From Atopsyche davidsoni (Eukaryota; Arthropoda; Insecta; Trichoptera; Hydrobiosidae), in contig JAILWY010000023.1 in assembly GCA_022113835.1 (NCBI GenBank), forward strand, positions 7,998,001 to 8,062,000: a stretch of 64,000 nucleotides of DNA, written 5' to 3'. A model generated the notes under the pieces. It searched no databases. It worked only from the letters and a program-made list of their open reading frames with translations, and had not been told where the DNA came from. Numbering within the stretch: position 1 is the first letter of the stretch; every line of letters starts with the position of its first letter. The translations under genes were made by a program, and so were the position numbers. Of this stretch, positions 26,757 to 38,269 are shown piece by piece.

Positions 26757-27086
26757 TCTACTATAATAATAGCCATTGTGTGTATGTTTGTATGTATGTT
26801 TCGTTTTTCCGTTCTGTATAGAATATCTTAAAAGATACAACGCTGATTTTTTGCACATAAGTTAAGTAAATTTTTCCGCAGCTATGTGCCGAATTTCAAG
26901 ACGATAGGATAATATTTTCATTCATAAACTTTAAAATATGCTTTAGCGAATTACGAATTATATGATTCACTTCTTCGCCGCGAGATGTCGTTCACCGCGA
27001 GAATTTCAAATTTAGAACTTTTACAAAAAAAACAAAAGACGCATCGTTCATCAAATACGTCATTTTGTGACGGGCTACATTACTAG
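26757..27086 (+). mobile_element. Non-autonomous Helitron, plus orientation
   Basis: The 330-bp element starts TCTACTATAATAATAGCC after A26756. It ends with a CGTCA/TGACG hairpin, about ten bases, and CTAG (27083-27086) before T27087, which gives the A|T target typical of Helitrons with no target duplication. It carries no Rep/helicase frame, so it depends on an autonomous partner. By eye it is nearly identical to the copy at 1477-1883, which lies in the opposite orientation, so both insertions look recent. Confidence 0.85.
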
Positions 27087-28115
27087 TGTAATCATATTTA
27101 TCATATACCATGCTAAAAGAGCCAATGTAATGGAATATTAAGTGTATTTATTATATCCTACTAATGTTATTAAAAATAACAAAATATATAACGTTTCAAC
27201 AATCTACATTAGATCTTTTAGTATCATATATTATGATGATAAATTTGATTACATTGATTTTAAAATCATTCTAAATAAAATCAGTATTTTTTATCGTATT
27301 AATGAGTTCGGATATTAAAGTTTATTTCATTTAGTACGTTTGTATAAATATTTTTTTTCGAAACGATTACAATCGATGCATCTTGTAAGTGTATCTTTGA
27401 CTCTTATCCATCCCATTTCTCTCCTACTTTTATTGTCTTCAGTCGCTGAAACTTATCATTTGTTACTCTTGTAAATCTTACTTCACTGTGGACCAGACAA
27501 CTCTCGAATAGGCATTATTACCTTGCATACGCAATCAATATCAATACTCCTTGAGTTTTGTTCAACACCGACGTGTTGCAATTAACTACGTAATTAACTA
27601 ATTTATCTTATTGTTTACCAATTAGCACAATCAACTTCTTTATTAATTGCTTACTCATCAATTATTCTATCAGTTCAAGAAAACTCCCTTCTCATTATTG
27701 TCTAGTCGGCACTTCAGCTCGACTTTGAATTGTATATTAAACTGAATATGCTTTTTTAAAATATTATTTTATTCAACGAATCTTTCATCGTTCATGTATA
27801 ATACGAATTTGTATCATTCACTTTGTTGTTTTTTTATCATGCAATATGTTGTGCACCAGCTTATTTAATTACAAAACAATATTGACGATAGCAAGACGAA
27901 TCAATATTTGTTACCATACATTTTGTAAGATAAACCAATTTCGTTCTTTTTTTTTTTTTTTTTTTTTTTAATATTTCGTAATAAAGCAGACATAAAAAAA
28001 TTACATTGTTTTGGCTTATCAGCAATTTTTAATCTGCATCAATTATTCTGCTTCTTAATATCAACAATGACAACACATTCGAATAATATCGTTCAATATA
28101 ATATTAATTACCATT
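27087..28115. other. AT-rich stretch, poly-T tract
   Basis: No gene. A run of 23 T residues lies at 27947-27969. Confidence 0.5.
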
Positions 28116-28119
28116 TTAT

Positions 28120-28550
28120 GTTTGCCCCCTACGGAAACTGCGTTGCGTCAAGCGCGTAGTTTGCCATGTCGGACGGACACTGAACGGACGCAAGACTGAC
28201 GTGTTGAAATAGTCTATCCGCCGACGTCTGCTCGGATCGACCATGGCATGGACCCGGTATAAATACTCATTCACCAATCGCCTAGTCTCCACTTTTGTAT
28301 GAGCCTTGTTCAAGAGCGCATTGCATCGGTTAAGGAAGCATTTTTTTTTTGTTGTTTTTATAATTATGCAAGAATTTCCAAGTTCGGGAATCAGTATAAT
28401 CATGATATAACTTTTCTTCGTTGATCTCGGCACGATACTTGTTATTGGTGCGTGTAAGGCACACTATGTCACCTCATTGCGGTAGGTATTGACGTTGTGA
28501 CGTACACTCGTGATGAACGGATCTGGTTCTGTTGAAATGACTCAATCATC
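28120..28550 (+). promoter_or_regulatory. GC-richer island with TATA box
   Basis: TATAAATA at 28258-28265 follows a GC-rich block and is a good core-promoter candidate for plus-strand transcription starting near 28290. A TGACTCA core lies at 28538-28544. No first exon with a clear donor is seen downstream. Confidence 0.3.
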
Positions 28551-30935
28551 TGACGATAACGCCAATCGCAAAAGTTCAAACCAAAGTCTAATTTTATTAT
28601 TGTTAAGGACAAGTAACCAAAAGTCAACTATCTGTGGTTTTTGTGATTAATCTTGCAAATATTTTACGTGCATAGATAAAATTAAATGTCATTTGGTTTA
28701 CATTGACGTCATTAAACATATTATTTTATCAGAATTGTTTATATAGCAACGAAACACAATCGTGTCTAGCGATTTCGGATAAGGAAAATAATTATATTTA
28801 TTATTTTGCCTTGTTTACAAAGTTGCACGATGTATTTTTAATATTTTATGCTATTCGCAGGTTTATACTTAGTTCGGTCGGACTTATCTTAGTCGGTTGA
28901 AAATCATTGGTATGAAGGAAAAATCACGACCAACATAACTCGCTCTCTCGATTGTGGCAGCAATGGCAACTCAAATACTCGTAAAAAAAAGTTTTTTTTA
29001 ATTTTTAGACTATTTTTAAAAGATGTTGACATAATCAATGTATATTACCTGGTTTATCTTATGATAGTTCTATTATTTTTATTTAATTAATTTGTTTTAA
29101 ATGTTTCGTTAATTATGTTTATAATTATGAAGCAATTTATAAGAAGTAAATTTTTGTAACCTAGTATAATTTTTAGTTATCACATTGATGAATTTGAAAT
29201 TATTTAACAACTCAATTAAGTATCCGCTTTATTTATTTGTCAATATAAAAAAACATATATCAAGAGTAATCGAAGTACATCGGGCAGTGCCGCCGCCGGG
29301 TCCCGCGGGGTCGTCGCTTATCACCCGAGCCATTCCTTCTGCTGACAAATTGAATAAATCCCTTCAGTTGCAACCTACCGATACTAGCAAACCTGTACGT
29401 GTGCTTTTAATATCGCACAAAATATACTACCTTAACAAGTTTGTTGATAATTAGTCTGCATTAATGTACTTGATGAGCCTGAGTGTTTATTACGCCTCGG
29501 TAAAAAAAAACTCACTGTTATTCCCTACAACCAATTCCACTAAACCGGTGATTACATACGTCTGTATTAGTAGCCGTACTGTTGTGCTAGTATAAAAAAA
29601 CTTGGTTTGCTTGGAAAATATCTGTACTGTAGCTGATATGTAACCATTTAAGATTATTTAAAATGAGACGCAATTATCCTAATGATGGTCGCTGCAGTTG
29701 CATCTCGTCACAAACATACTCGTTATACGTATTAAGTCATAAATGCGAGTATATTCCCAATCACAATACTCAACTTTGACGTGTGAAAAATGACTCACCG
29801 ATAATAAAAACCTCAGCTGTCCCTTTGTAAAAAATTTTAACGATATTTTTAATGGTATATAATGTTCCTTAGAAAATAGTTGTATTCATTTCAATTCAAT
29901 ATTGTGGGAATTAATATTTATGCGATAACTTATGTTATATTTAAGATAATATTAAATATCAGTAATTAAATCAAACATCAAGGGTTTTTTATATAAGTTT
30001 ATTGGATTTATAAAATACGACTACGTGCGTAAAAAGTATTCTATACTTTTCCGATTCATTCTTCGGGGCAATAAAAAAACCCAATCGATAATATCTCTAT
30101 AATAAAAAAATATTTAAATAATATTTTTTATTTGACTAAAACTAGTAACTGTTTTTTTTTATTATTTGAAGCTCTCCCGCGAAAATTGTAAAATTATGTA
30201 AAGCTGTATTGAATTTATGTTACGTAAAATTTTAATCCTACAAGATAACGATAATTTACAAATCGGAACAGCTATATTACCTACTCGTTTTAAGCACAGT
30301 GTCTATTTCCTCGTTGCTGGTATATATTTTTTACTCAAACGACCTGAGGACACGCAAGCATTTTTTAAAGTTCAAATAATATCTACCTTTGTTTTTCTGA
30401 GACGGTCTCTAACTCTTCTCACCGGAACATTTTTCAGCGAAGCGGAATCTATGTATGTACTTATAACCAGGGACTCCTCGGGGCCAAAAACAAGCCCATC
30501 TTAAATCCTTCTCAATATTAATTTCAATTATGTTATTAGCATTCTCTTCTTTGCGCCAGTGTTGTAAAAAGAACAACAACAAAAATATTATAAACCTATA
30601 TTTTTGTATTTATAATCAATGTATTTCAGTACACAACATGTAATGATATTTTTTTTTTATATCCAAATTGTTTGATTTTTCTCTGCCTTTCGCTTCTTAA
30701 GCTCTAGATTTGCACTGAGTCTGGCATTACGCGTTGCGACACCACCGACAATCAAATTGTAAATTAACCAAAGCATTCTCTTATCATGAAGAAAACGCTA
30801 TTGGCAAGTAAGATACCTATCGGTTGTCAGTTGTGTCGCAGCGGGGGTAGCCGGCATAGTGATTTAAAAATGGTATATTCAGTTTATTATCAAAATCATG
30901 GTATTTTTTCCTCAATTTGCGAATCGTTTGAGAAG
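28551..30935. other. AT-rich stretch, no supported gene
   Basis: A small GC-rich patch sits at about 29280-29340 and a TGACTCAC motif at 29791-29798. Nothing else recognisable. Confidence 0.4.
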
Positions 30936-30939
30936 CAAT

Positions 30940-31230
30940 AGATAATTTGGGATCCAACTGCCGGCAGCCACGGGCCGGGCCCGGCGTGACTCACGCGAAA
31001 TAAGCTCCCTGACTCACGTTGCGCTGTAGACGCCCGTGGCGTGTCTCCGGCAACGCAGCCGCCGAAGGTCTAGACGAGCCCGCGCTGGACGCGCTTTTCC
31101 ATCGGATTTCCATTTTGATTATTGCGCTCGCCGCTCCCGGCGGACCACTCCGACTGAAAGGTTATAGATGGCCACGATTCCGCCAGCTTGAAAACCTATT
31201 TCCTGTAGATGAGAGCTTCGGAAGTGGATC
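30940..31230. promoter_or_regulatory. GC-rich island with two TGACTCAC sites
   Basis: This block is very GC-rich and carries TGACTCAC twice, at 30987-30994 and 31010-31017, about two helical turns apart. This site type is bound by AP-1 and CNC/Maf bZIP proteins. The single open frame here reads as composition, not as a gene. Confidence 0.35.
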
Positions 31231-34080
31231 ATGTAATGTATAAGCTTTCGTACTATTATAGCGTGTTAATTTATTTAATAAATTACACTGACGCTGCCGT
31301 ATTCTGTAGCACGCTTAGAGGAAATTATCGATATTTGTTACAGCTGTGAATGTACAGTTGCGATTGTGTCATTCGACGCATATGCAGAATGGATGACTCC
31401 TGAGTTCCGAAAATCCTTTATGATATCTCAATACTGGAGCCAATCTCGTGGGAAGACCAAAAATTCATTAAAAGGATATCTGTAAGGAATTGGGGCTAAA
31501 AATTATACAGGTTTATTTTTCAGTCCGTGCCCGCTTCTTTTGCTTTTCGTTTTTCTCTAAAATGCTCTGCATTCATGAGGCTTTATTCTCTTTTCGCTTG
31601 GGTGCTAATTTCGTGGACAGTGACCATGCATCTAATTTTTTAACATATTGAGTGTTTAGTATTACAGTATTATTTTTTAATAGATCTTGTATCCACGGTA
31701 TAGCCAGGCTTTGGACTACCCGTCGACGTCTGACCTTTCACCTCCCGAATAAAGTGGGCATAATGTACTACCTCAGTATTTAGATTTTTAGTTTTAAATG
31801 TTAATGTATACAACACACCATTTTTTTATTTTATTGGATACTGCCTTGCTCGTCTATTCTGCGTTTATTTGTTTTTCTGCAAAACGCCAATAGCTGTTTT
31901 GTTGATTAAATATCTACTTTCTAAACTTGACTTGGTTAAATTTGTTTCTTAAACTTATTTGTAATTTTAAAATATTTTATGTAGTATCTAATTACAGCTT
32001 TTAAAAAACATTTCAAATCCTTACACGTCAGTTCTATTAAACTTTCATTAGTGTGCATACTTCATTTGAGTCAATAAAGCACACGGTTTTCAATTCTTCA
32101 GTGGACACGCGCGTGTCTTCAGTTTTCCCTCGCGATGACTTGGCGCCGTATCTGGCTTCATGCACTGAGCGAGTTGTATTTGCGATTGTAAAGTACAATG
32201 CAGTTTCTCACCCACGTTTACTAACTAACTTTTTCGATAGCACAAAATAGATGTTGCGAAGCAGTTGGCACGGTTTTATGAATGGACAGAACTTAAGCAT
32301 GTAGTACTTAAATAGTAATAATACTTAGAAATGTGAACGTGTTAGCACACCGCGTCAAGCTCACCTGTCTCTCCAAGCCGCTCATCTTATTAGTGTCACT
32401 CTATTCTATCATTATTTGTATAGAGCGGCACTTCTTTACACTTTCTAAGACTTCTATGTTTTCTTTGATGTTAGCATATAATATATGTAGTTTACAATGT
32501 GTTATGTGATTGGATATTAGTATTTTGTTGATAATTATAGTTTTAATTGACGGCTGTAATAAGTAATAGGGTGCAGTCCATGCAAGCAATTAAATATCGC
32601 ATGGTCTACAATACTGTTTCACAATTTATAAATATATTTTTTTTACCAAAAAGGGTAATTTATATTTATGATAGTTATGTAAAATTATAATTATAATCAT
32701 CCTTCTTAATCAGGTATATTTTGTATTCAGTGAATGATATTGAATGCTCAGGCTTTAAATTTACTGCACAACAACAATAATCCAAATATTTTTTTATCGT
32801 ATTTTCCACTTTTAGCTATTTTAAACGTTAGCTAAAAAGTGGCTTTTGGTCATTTTTATCGTAACATTGATGTTAACTACATGTCAACTTGCGGAGACTC
32901 AGCCGGTAAATGAGACAGTAAGGTTTTTTAATTCTTAATTATCACATGTCGTTGTTGAAAAATGTATTTTCATGTCTATGTAAAACCATTGTAACATTTA
33001 AAGTGAATATAAAAAAATTGGTGATATAAGATTAATAAAGTAAGAAATTTAAAAAGTCTCCGAAAAAACGACATTTCATAAATTAATTAATGTTATGTGT
33101 TGTATTCGGAGTTCGGGTAGTATTCAGTTCTCGTACGTCCCTGCGAGAGGTCAAGTTCTTGTAAGAAACCACTTCCAGGTATACGACCAGAATACATTCA
33201 TAAAACCAAGGATTGATTGAATAACTTTAGAATCGGTGTATTTACTAAACATATTCGAGGCACGTTTTGGAATCCCACTTGGGGATTAAATCCAGGGTGT
33301 AATCATGCCGAGAACGATAAAGTTCAATACTGAAAATTCCTCAAATTTAATATATCGGAACGAAAAGTTCGCTCGGCGAATATTCTATAGACATTAGTTA
33401 AATGTTTGAGAATTATAAATATAGTATGCCTAACTTTCGTTCCGATCGTGGAAATGCCGACTGTTGCATTGGCGTGTACTTATAAACGAAGTTTCTTTTT
33501 TTTAATTTAATTAATCAATACTTTCGCCGTTGAAATTTTATTTCGCAACTTTCTTCTTTAAATAATATATTCTTTTTCATTATTGGATTTTCTGAGTGAA
33601 ATATTAAGACTACATCGAAATTGTGGAAAAACATCAAATAAAATAAATTGTGATTAAAAGAACCGTGAATTACAAAAGATGTATTAAGAACATCTTGACA
33701 AAAGCACGACTGCGTCCGAGACAATGGACGACGAAGACATTGTTTTTTTAATGTATTCTTCCAGCGTGCAACAATCGGAATGTTTTTAGCACAAGGCGAG
33801 GCTCTATGGGCTATTAGTAAGTTCATACCAAAACAATGAAAAACGGGAATACGTAGTGATATAAAAAATCCTTCGACACTCAAATTATTTCCATGTGTAC
33901 CTCCTTCAGAATTATGTTACTCTCTCCAGAATAAACATTGTATTTTCCCTTTTTAGTCTTTATTTTTTACTGCTTACTTACACTTTCAAAAATTACAATT
34001 AGCCGAAAATAACAGTTCTTATTAAACATCGAGTTGTGATGAATCCTTGGAGGATAGTCATGCATCATATAATAGAAAAA
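31231..34080. other. AT-rich stretch, no supported gene
   Basis: It contains a 13-bp-arm hairpin at 32806-32842 and a CACCTG site at 32362-32367. The 122-codon minus-strand frame at 33515-33883 has no recognisable family. Confidence 0.4.
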
Positions 34081-34084
34081 TTCA

Positions 34085-34310
34085 ATACCTATTAGAGCTA
34101 GTATTACGGATCGTGGCTTCGGTGAGAAATCGGTTGATGGGTGCAAGTCGGTCGTTGATGCGCCCATCGCACACTTACTCCTCCGCCTCTGCGCCGCAGC
34201 AGCCAAAAGTGCATTACGCAATGTCGAAAGCGAAGATGGCGGAAACGAAAACAAAGGAAAAGAATGATTATTCCGGAACTTGCAATCCAAAGCGCAGTCG
34301 TGTATAATGA
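34085..34310. promoter_or_regulatory. GC-richer patch with ATGGCGG motif and short open frame
   Basis: A patch with AAGATGGCGG near 34233, a motif common at housekeeping transcription starts (YY1/Pho type). An 86-codon plus-strand frame (34047-34307) ends here with a lysine-rich tail, but it overlaps minus-strand frames of similar length and matches no family I know. Confidence 0.2.
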
Positions 34311-34433
34311 AAAGGTAACATATTGTTTTGTAATACTTAATAGTTTCCGAAGCAAACTTTCCGAGGCAGTTTTAAAGTAATTTCATTTTTAGAAAATCTC
34401 GCCTCTTATTGTAGCCATGGTTTTGCAACTACG

Positions 34434-34457
34434 GGTTAGGTTAGGTTAGGTCAGGTT
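34434..34457 (+). repeat. Short interstitial TTAGG telomere-type repeat
   Basis: About three exact and two imperfect copies of TTAGG, the telomere unit of most insects. It lies about 210 bp beyond the stop codon of the dehydrogenase gene. Confidence 0.75.
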
Positions 34458-34664
34458 AAAACAAATTGATTCACAAACAGTATGTAACTTATGTATGGAA
34501 TGTATGGATATTTTAATAATATGTATTTTATAACAGTATAAAAATATAAACAATACAAGCGTCATAAAAATATCGATTCATCAACTAACTCCACCCCCTT
34601 CCTAATGAATTGTATGGTATATTAAATTAAGAACTGGACCCACAAAACTAATAATATATCACAC

Positions 34665-37600
34665 CTAACACTCTCGAGGCACCCCGAAGTTCTTGATTTT
34701 CAGCATGTCGCAGGTGTAGTCGAACAGCTTCTTCTGTGCGTCCTCGTTCTTAGAGTATAAGTTGGAGACGCCTTGGCGGCAGTTGCTGATGTACAGCCCC
34801 CCGCGGGACTCCAGCTTGGGGGAGAAGCACGCGTGCAGGATGGACACCGCCCCCTGCATGGGGCTCTTGAAGAAGGAGCGCTGCACCCACGGAGCGTACT
34901 TCCCCATAGGAGACTTGTCGAACAGATCCGTGTTCACCACTCCCGGGTGCACCGAGTAGCAGCGAACTTTGGTTCCCTCTGACTGGAAGACGTTGTCCAA
35001 GTATCGCGCTGACATCAGCTGAAAGTAAAAAATAGCTTCATGAAATAAAACAAAACCACAGACTAGAAAAAATATATTCTATCCGTGTGTAAACAATACT
35101 TGAATAGTATTAGTGTGCAAAGATATACATGTCTAGTAATTCATTACAAAAACCGTTTGTTTATACAATTGCCCAATAATTGTATGGTCAGCCCCATTGA
35201 CCTTGTAATGAGTATTATTTCGAACCATCGTAAGTATATAACACACCATTTAAAATTGTAATATTGAATATGTTTACAGTCTTCCTCATATAGAGAACTT
35301 TATATTAGAAAAACAGATATCTCCAAAAACACAACTTGAAACAAGACGTTTACCAAATGTATTTTACAACATTTTTTCTAGCCAATTATATAATTGCTTT
35401 TAAACACACCTTCCATATATGGATTACAAAAGTTATTAAATTTAATGATATTTATCTTTAATGATCACAGTGACAGCAATAAGATCGTATGCGGATTTAA
35501 AAGTCACGCGTCCTCGGGCATCTCTGATAAATTGTGACAGTTTTATTAGTTTCGTAAGAAATACCGTAAAATAAAATGTATTCACTGTGTGTTCCAAGAA
35601 AGACTCTCTGGTGGATATGGAGCTTAATAATAAAATCCAATAACGCCCTTCATTGGTTCGACAGCTGAGAACGGTCTGCGATATGTATTTTTTTTTTTTT
35701 TTTGCAAGTGTCGTTTTATTAGATATTATTGTTCAGTTACAGTTCTGGCTACTGGATAACCAGTTTCATCTAACACGCACGGCTTTGCATTTGCGAGAAA
35801 GTATGAAATGGCGGATGTTTGGTAGAATTTTCTAATTTTGCAAACTCTCAGAACACCACGGACCTGAACGTCGCGCGTCATTAGTCTTTGATACATTTCG
35901 CACGATTTGCAATAATGTTAAATTATGACATATTAAAATAATTAATACATTAATACTGCTCTAAGTGTATAACTTCCAAAGAAGTGACGCACACAAATGT
36001 TTATAACTATTATAAAAAGCTTATTTTTCTATCTATCGTGTATACGTGACGTTATTATATAATTATTATTATAATAATTATCATAAAATTGAAAATCAAC
36101 TTTTATATTTTAACTGGTTTTCTTACAACTTTAAAATTCGTGATGATGTTATTGAGTTGTTTTTTTTATTGATTTTGAAATATTATTTTTGACTTCACAA
36201 AACCACGACACCAATGCCAAATACTGGCGAATGGAAATTTCCATTCTTAAACTCGAAATTCAGAAACCTGATTCCTCAAAAATTATGCGATTCAATAGCA
36301 CATTAGCATTGGCTAGCAATATTTTTGAGAAATCAGGTTTCGTATCTAAAAATTATTATCATAAAAGGTCAACCGAGTCGCATATTACAAATGTTGAATT
36401 AGCAAATTAAAAATTTAATTTTTCGATTCAAATATATTTGTTTTACTTGGTATTTGGTTTTGTCTATCACCGTAAACTGAGTGCTCGCAAGTAATTTATG
36501 ATAATAAGGTCTGCAGTGGGTCGCCTCTCGCGGTGGCTCTGGCCTGAGACCCCTCGCCGTGTGTACTCAGTGATGCTTTACGCAAGACACCTGTTAACCA
36601 CACAATAACATTATGTGTTATTATGAGTATTTTCCTCTTGTAATAATATTTTAATATACGTCGACTCAATATTGTAGTACAAACTTTTAAATTGCAATTT
36701 ATAGTTGAATAGGGTTTGTACTGTAAACGTGCACTTTGAACGTTAAGGAAAATTTAGATTTTTTAAATGAAAATTAAGAAATAGATTTTTTCCATCACTC
36801 GACAATCTCATCGATCGACAATGATGTGAATATCAATAGTGCGTCGATGAATATCGGTCGAGAGTCAGGTACTAATTCAGGAATTCGAGGAATTCCTCCG
36901 CAGGGGGCGCACCGCCTGCCCGCTCGCTGCGAGAATTTGATTAGAATATTACCTGAGCCAGTTTGGACTGGGCGTATGCAGCCGAGGTGATGTACCCGAG
37001 CTTCATGTTGATGTCGTCGAAAAAGATCTCCGCAGGGTAGTGCGCGCACGACGTCACATTCACCACTCGGGGGCTGATGCCGCCCTTCTCCCCCGCGGCC
37101 TTCATGTTGGGCAGCAGGAAGTGCGTCAGGTAGAAGTGGCCCAGGTAGTTGGTGGCCAACTGGTACTCGAACCCGTCCTCGGACAACTTGTAGTCCCCGA
37201 ACATCACCCCGGCGTTGTTCACCAGCAGGTCTATCGCGGGGTGCTTCTCGCACACCTCCGCGGCGAACTTCTCGACGGACTTCAGAGAGGAGACGTCCAG
37301 CTCGTGCACCTCCACGCTTCCCGACAGCCCCTCGTCCTCGCAGTCCCGCGCGAGCTTCAGACCGGCGGCGGGAGAGCGCACCCCCAGCACGACCCTCGCG
37401 CCGCAGCGGACGAGGGTCTTCACCACCTCCACGCCGATGCCCCTGGCGCCGCCCGTCACCACCGCCACGTGACCCGCCTTGTCGGGCAGCGCCTCCAGCT
37501 TGTTGCGCTTCCGCTGCACGTAGTCTTCCACCACGGCGGCGACGCCTACGATCTGGAAGTGGCCTTCGTACCGGATCTCCTTCAGGACGCGAGCGATCGA

Positions 37601-37669
37601 CCGCTTCGAGTGGAACAGGCCGAAGCACAAGGCCGCCGTCGCGACAACGAAACAGAACGCGAGGAGCAT
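34665..37669 (-). CDS. Short-chain dehydrogenase/reductase, DHRSX-like
   Basis: Two exons: 36953-37669 and 34665-35018, joined in phase 0 by a GT-AG intron (donor CAG|GTAATA, acceptor TTTCAG|CTG). The product is 356 residues; human DHRSX is about 330. I chose the Met at 37669 because a hydrophobic signal-anchor (residues 1-20) follows at once; an in-frame Met at 37789 would add 40 residues of low-complexity sequence. SDR landmarks are complete: cofactor loop TGGARGIG (72-79), NNAG (151-154), catalytic Ser207, Tyr232 and Lys236 (YAQSK). The YAQSKLA and PGVVNTDL stretches are what point to DHRSX rather than to retinol dehydrogenases. Human DHRSX acts at the ER in the polyprenol-to-dolichol route; transferring that role here is inference. 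Exons are far GC-richer than the surroundings. Confidence 0.88.
36229..36341. ncRNA. Pre-miRNA-like hairpin beside a palindrome, in an intron
   Basis: Arms 36263-36283 and 36321-36341 pair over 20 of 21 bases, and the 37-base loop can form further short pairs, giving a 79-base foldback of pre-miRNA size. It lies inside the intron of the dehydrogenase gene. An exact 18-bp palindrome (36229-36246) sits 16 bp upstream. I do not recognise a known miRNA seed. A small inverted-repeat transposon remnant is the main alternative. Confidence 0.35.
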
Positions 37670-38217
37670 CGTGAGGGCGGCGGGAACGTTCGACAGATGA
37701 GCGGAGCGCGCGTCGCCGTCGGCCGCTCGCGCTGGAATACTCGCGAGGCGCGAGGCCCGAGTCGCGAGCCGCGGCTTCTCCTCTCGCACTTTCCCCGGCG
37801 GACTTTCTCCCGAGCCGCCGCGCCATCGGCGTCTTCTCGCGGCCGCCGGCGTCCAAGGCCGGGAACGTCAACACTAGCGCGTGACGTCAGCCGCGAGAGC
37901 CAGCAAAGCCGTCCCCTCCCTCGGCGCGTGCGCGGGGCTGTCCCGGCGCCGACCTCCGCACACTTCCTCATCTGAAGGAACGCATGCCTTACAACACATA
38001 TGTACTTCGTGAAAATTATGAAGGATCTTTTTATCAATCGCACGTTTCACTGAATACTCCCTATCACTACCTCGTGGCTGCTTATCTCTCGTTTGCGTGA
38101 TGTCATTATTTGTCTTTGTTTGGTTGTGTCATTTCCACGACACTCCAGTACTGCAGCGGAGTGCGAGGCAGTAGGTAGTCCTTGTGAACTTGAAGCATGT
38201 TGTTGGTGAGTGAGCCG
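37670..38217. promoter_or_regulatory. Divergent promoter region between two genes
   Basis: This GC-rich segment lies between the start of the minus-strand dehydrogenase and the plus-strand TBC gene. A donor-like TTG|GTGAGT at about 38205 on the plus strand would fit a 5' untranslated exon of the TBC gene. The frame before it has no ATG in the phase needed for the next exon. A shared bidirectional promoter is inferred from the layout. Confidence 0.4.
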
Positions 38218-38269
38218 TACTTTTGTGATTTCAACAGGTTTGTTTGACCTTACTTTATGCAAATTGTTT

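Noticed and set aside
33515..33883. 122-codon minus-strand frame
   Set aside because: Hydrophobic, AT-driven wording, no motif, no splice or promoter context.
36795..37874. 359-codon minus-strand open frame
   Set aside because: It overlaps the dehydrogenase exon in a different frame; the product is Arg/Gly/Ala low complexity without SDR motifs.
37040..37975. 311-codon plus-strand open frame
   Set aside because: It is antisense to the well-supported dehydrogenase exon; the wording is Arg/His/Pro-rich as expected from reading GC-rich coding DNA backwards.
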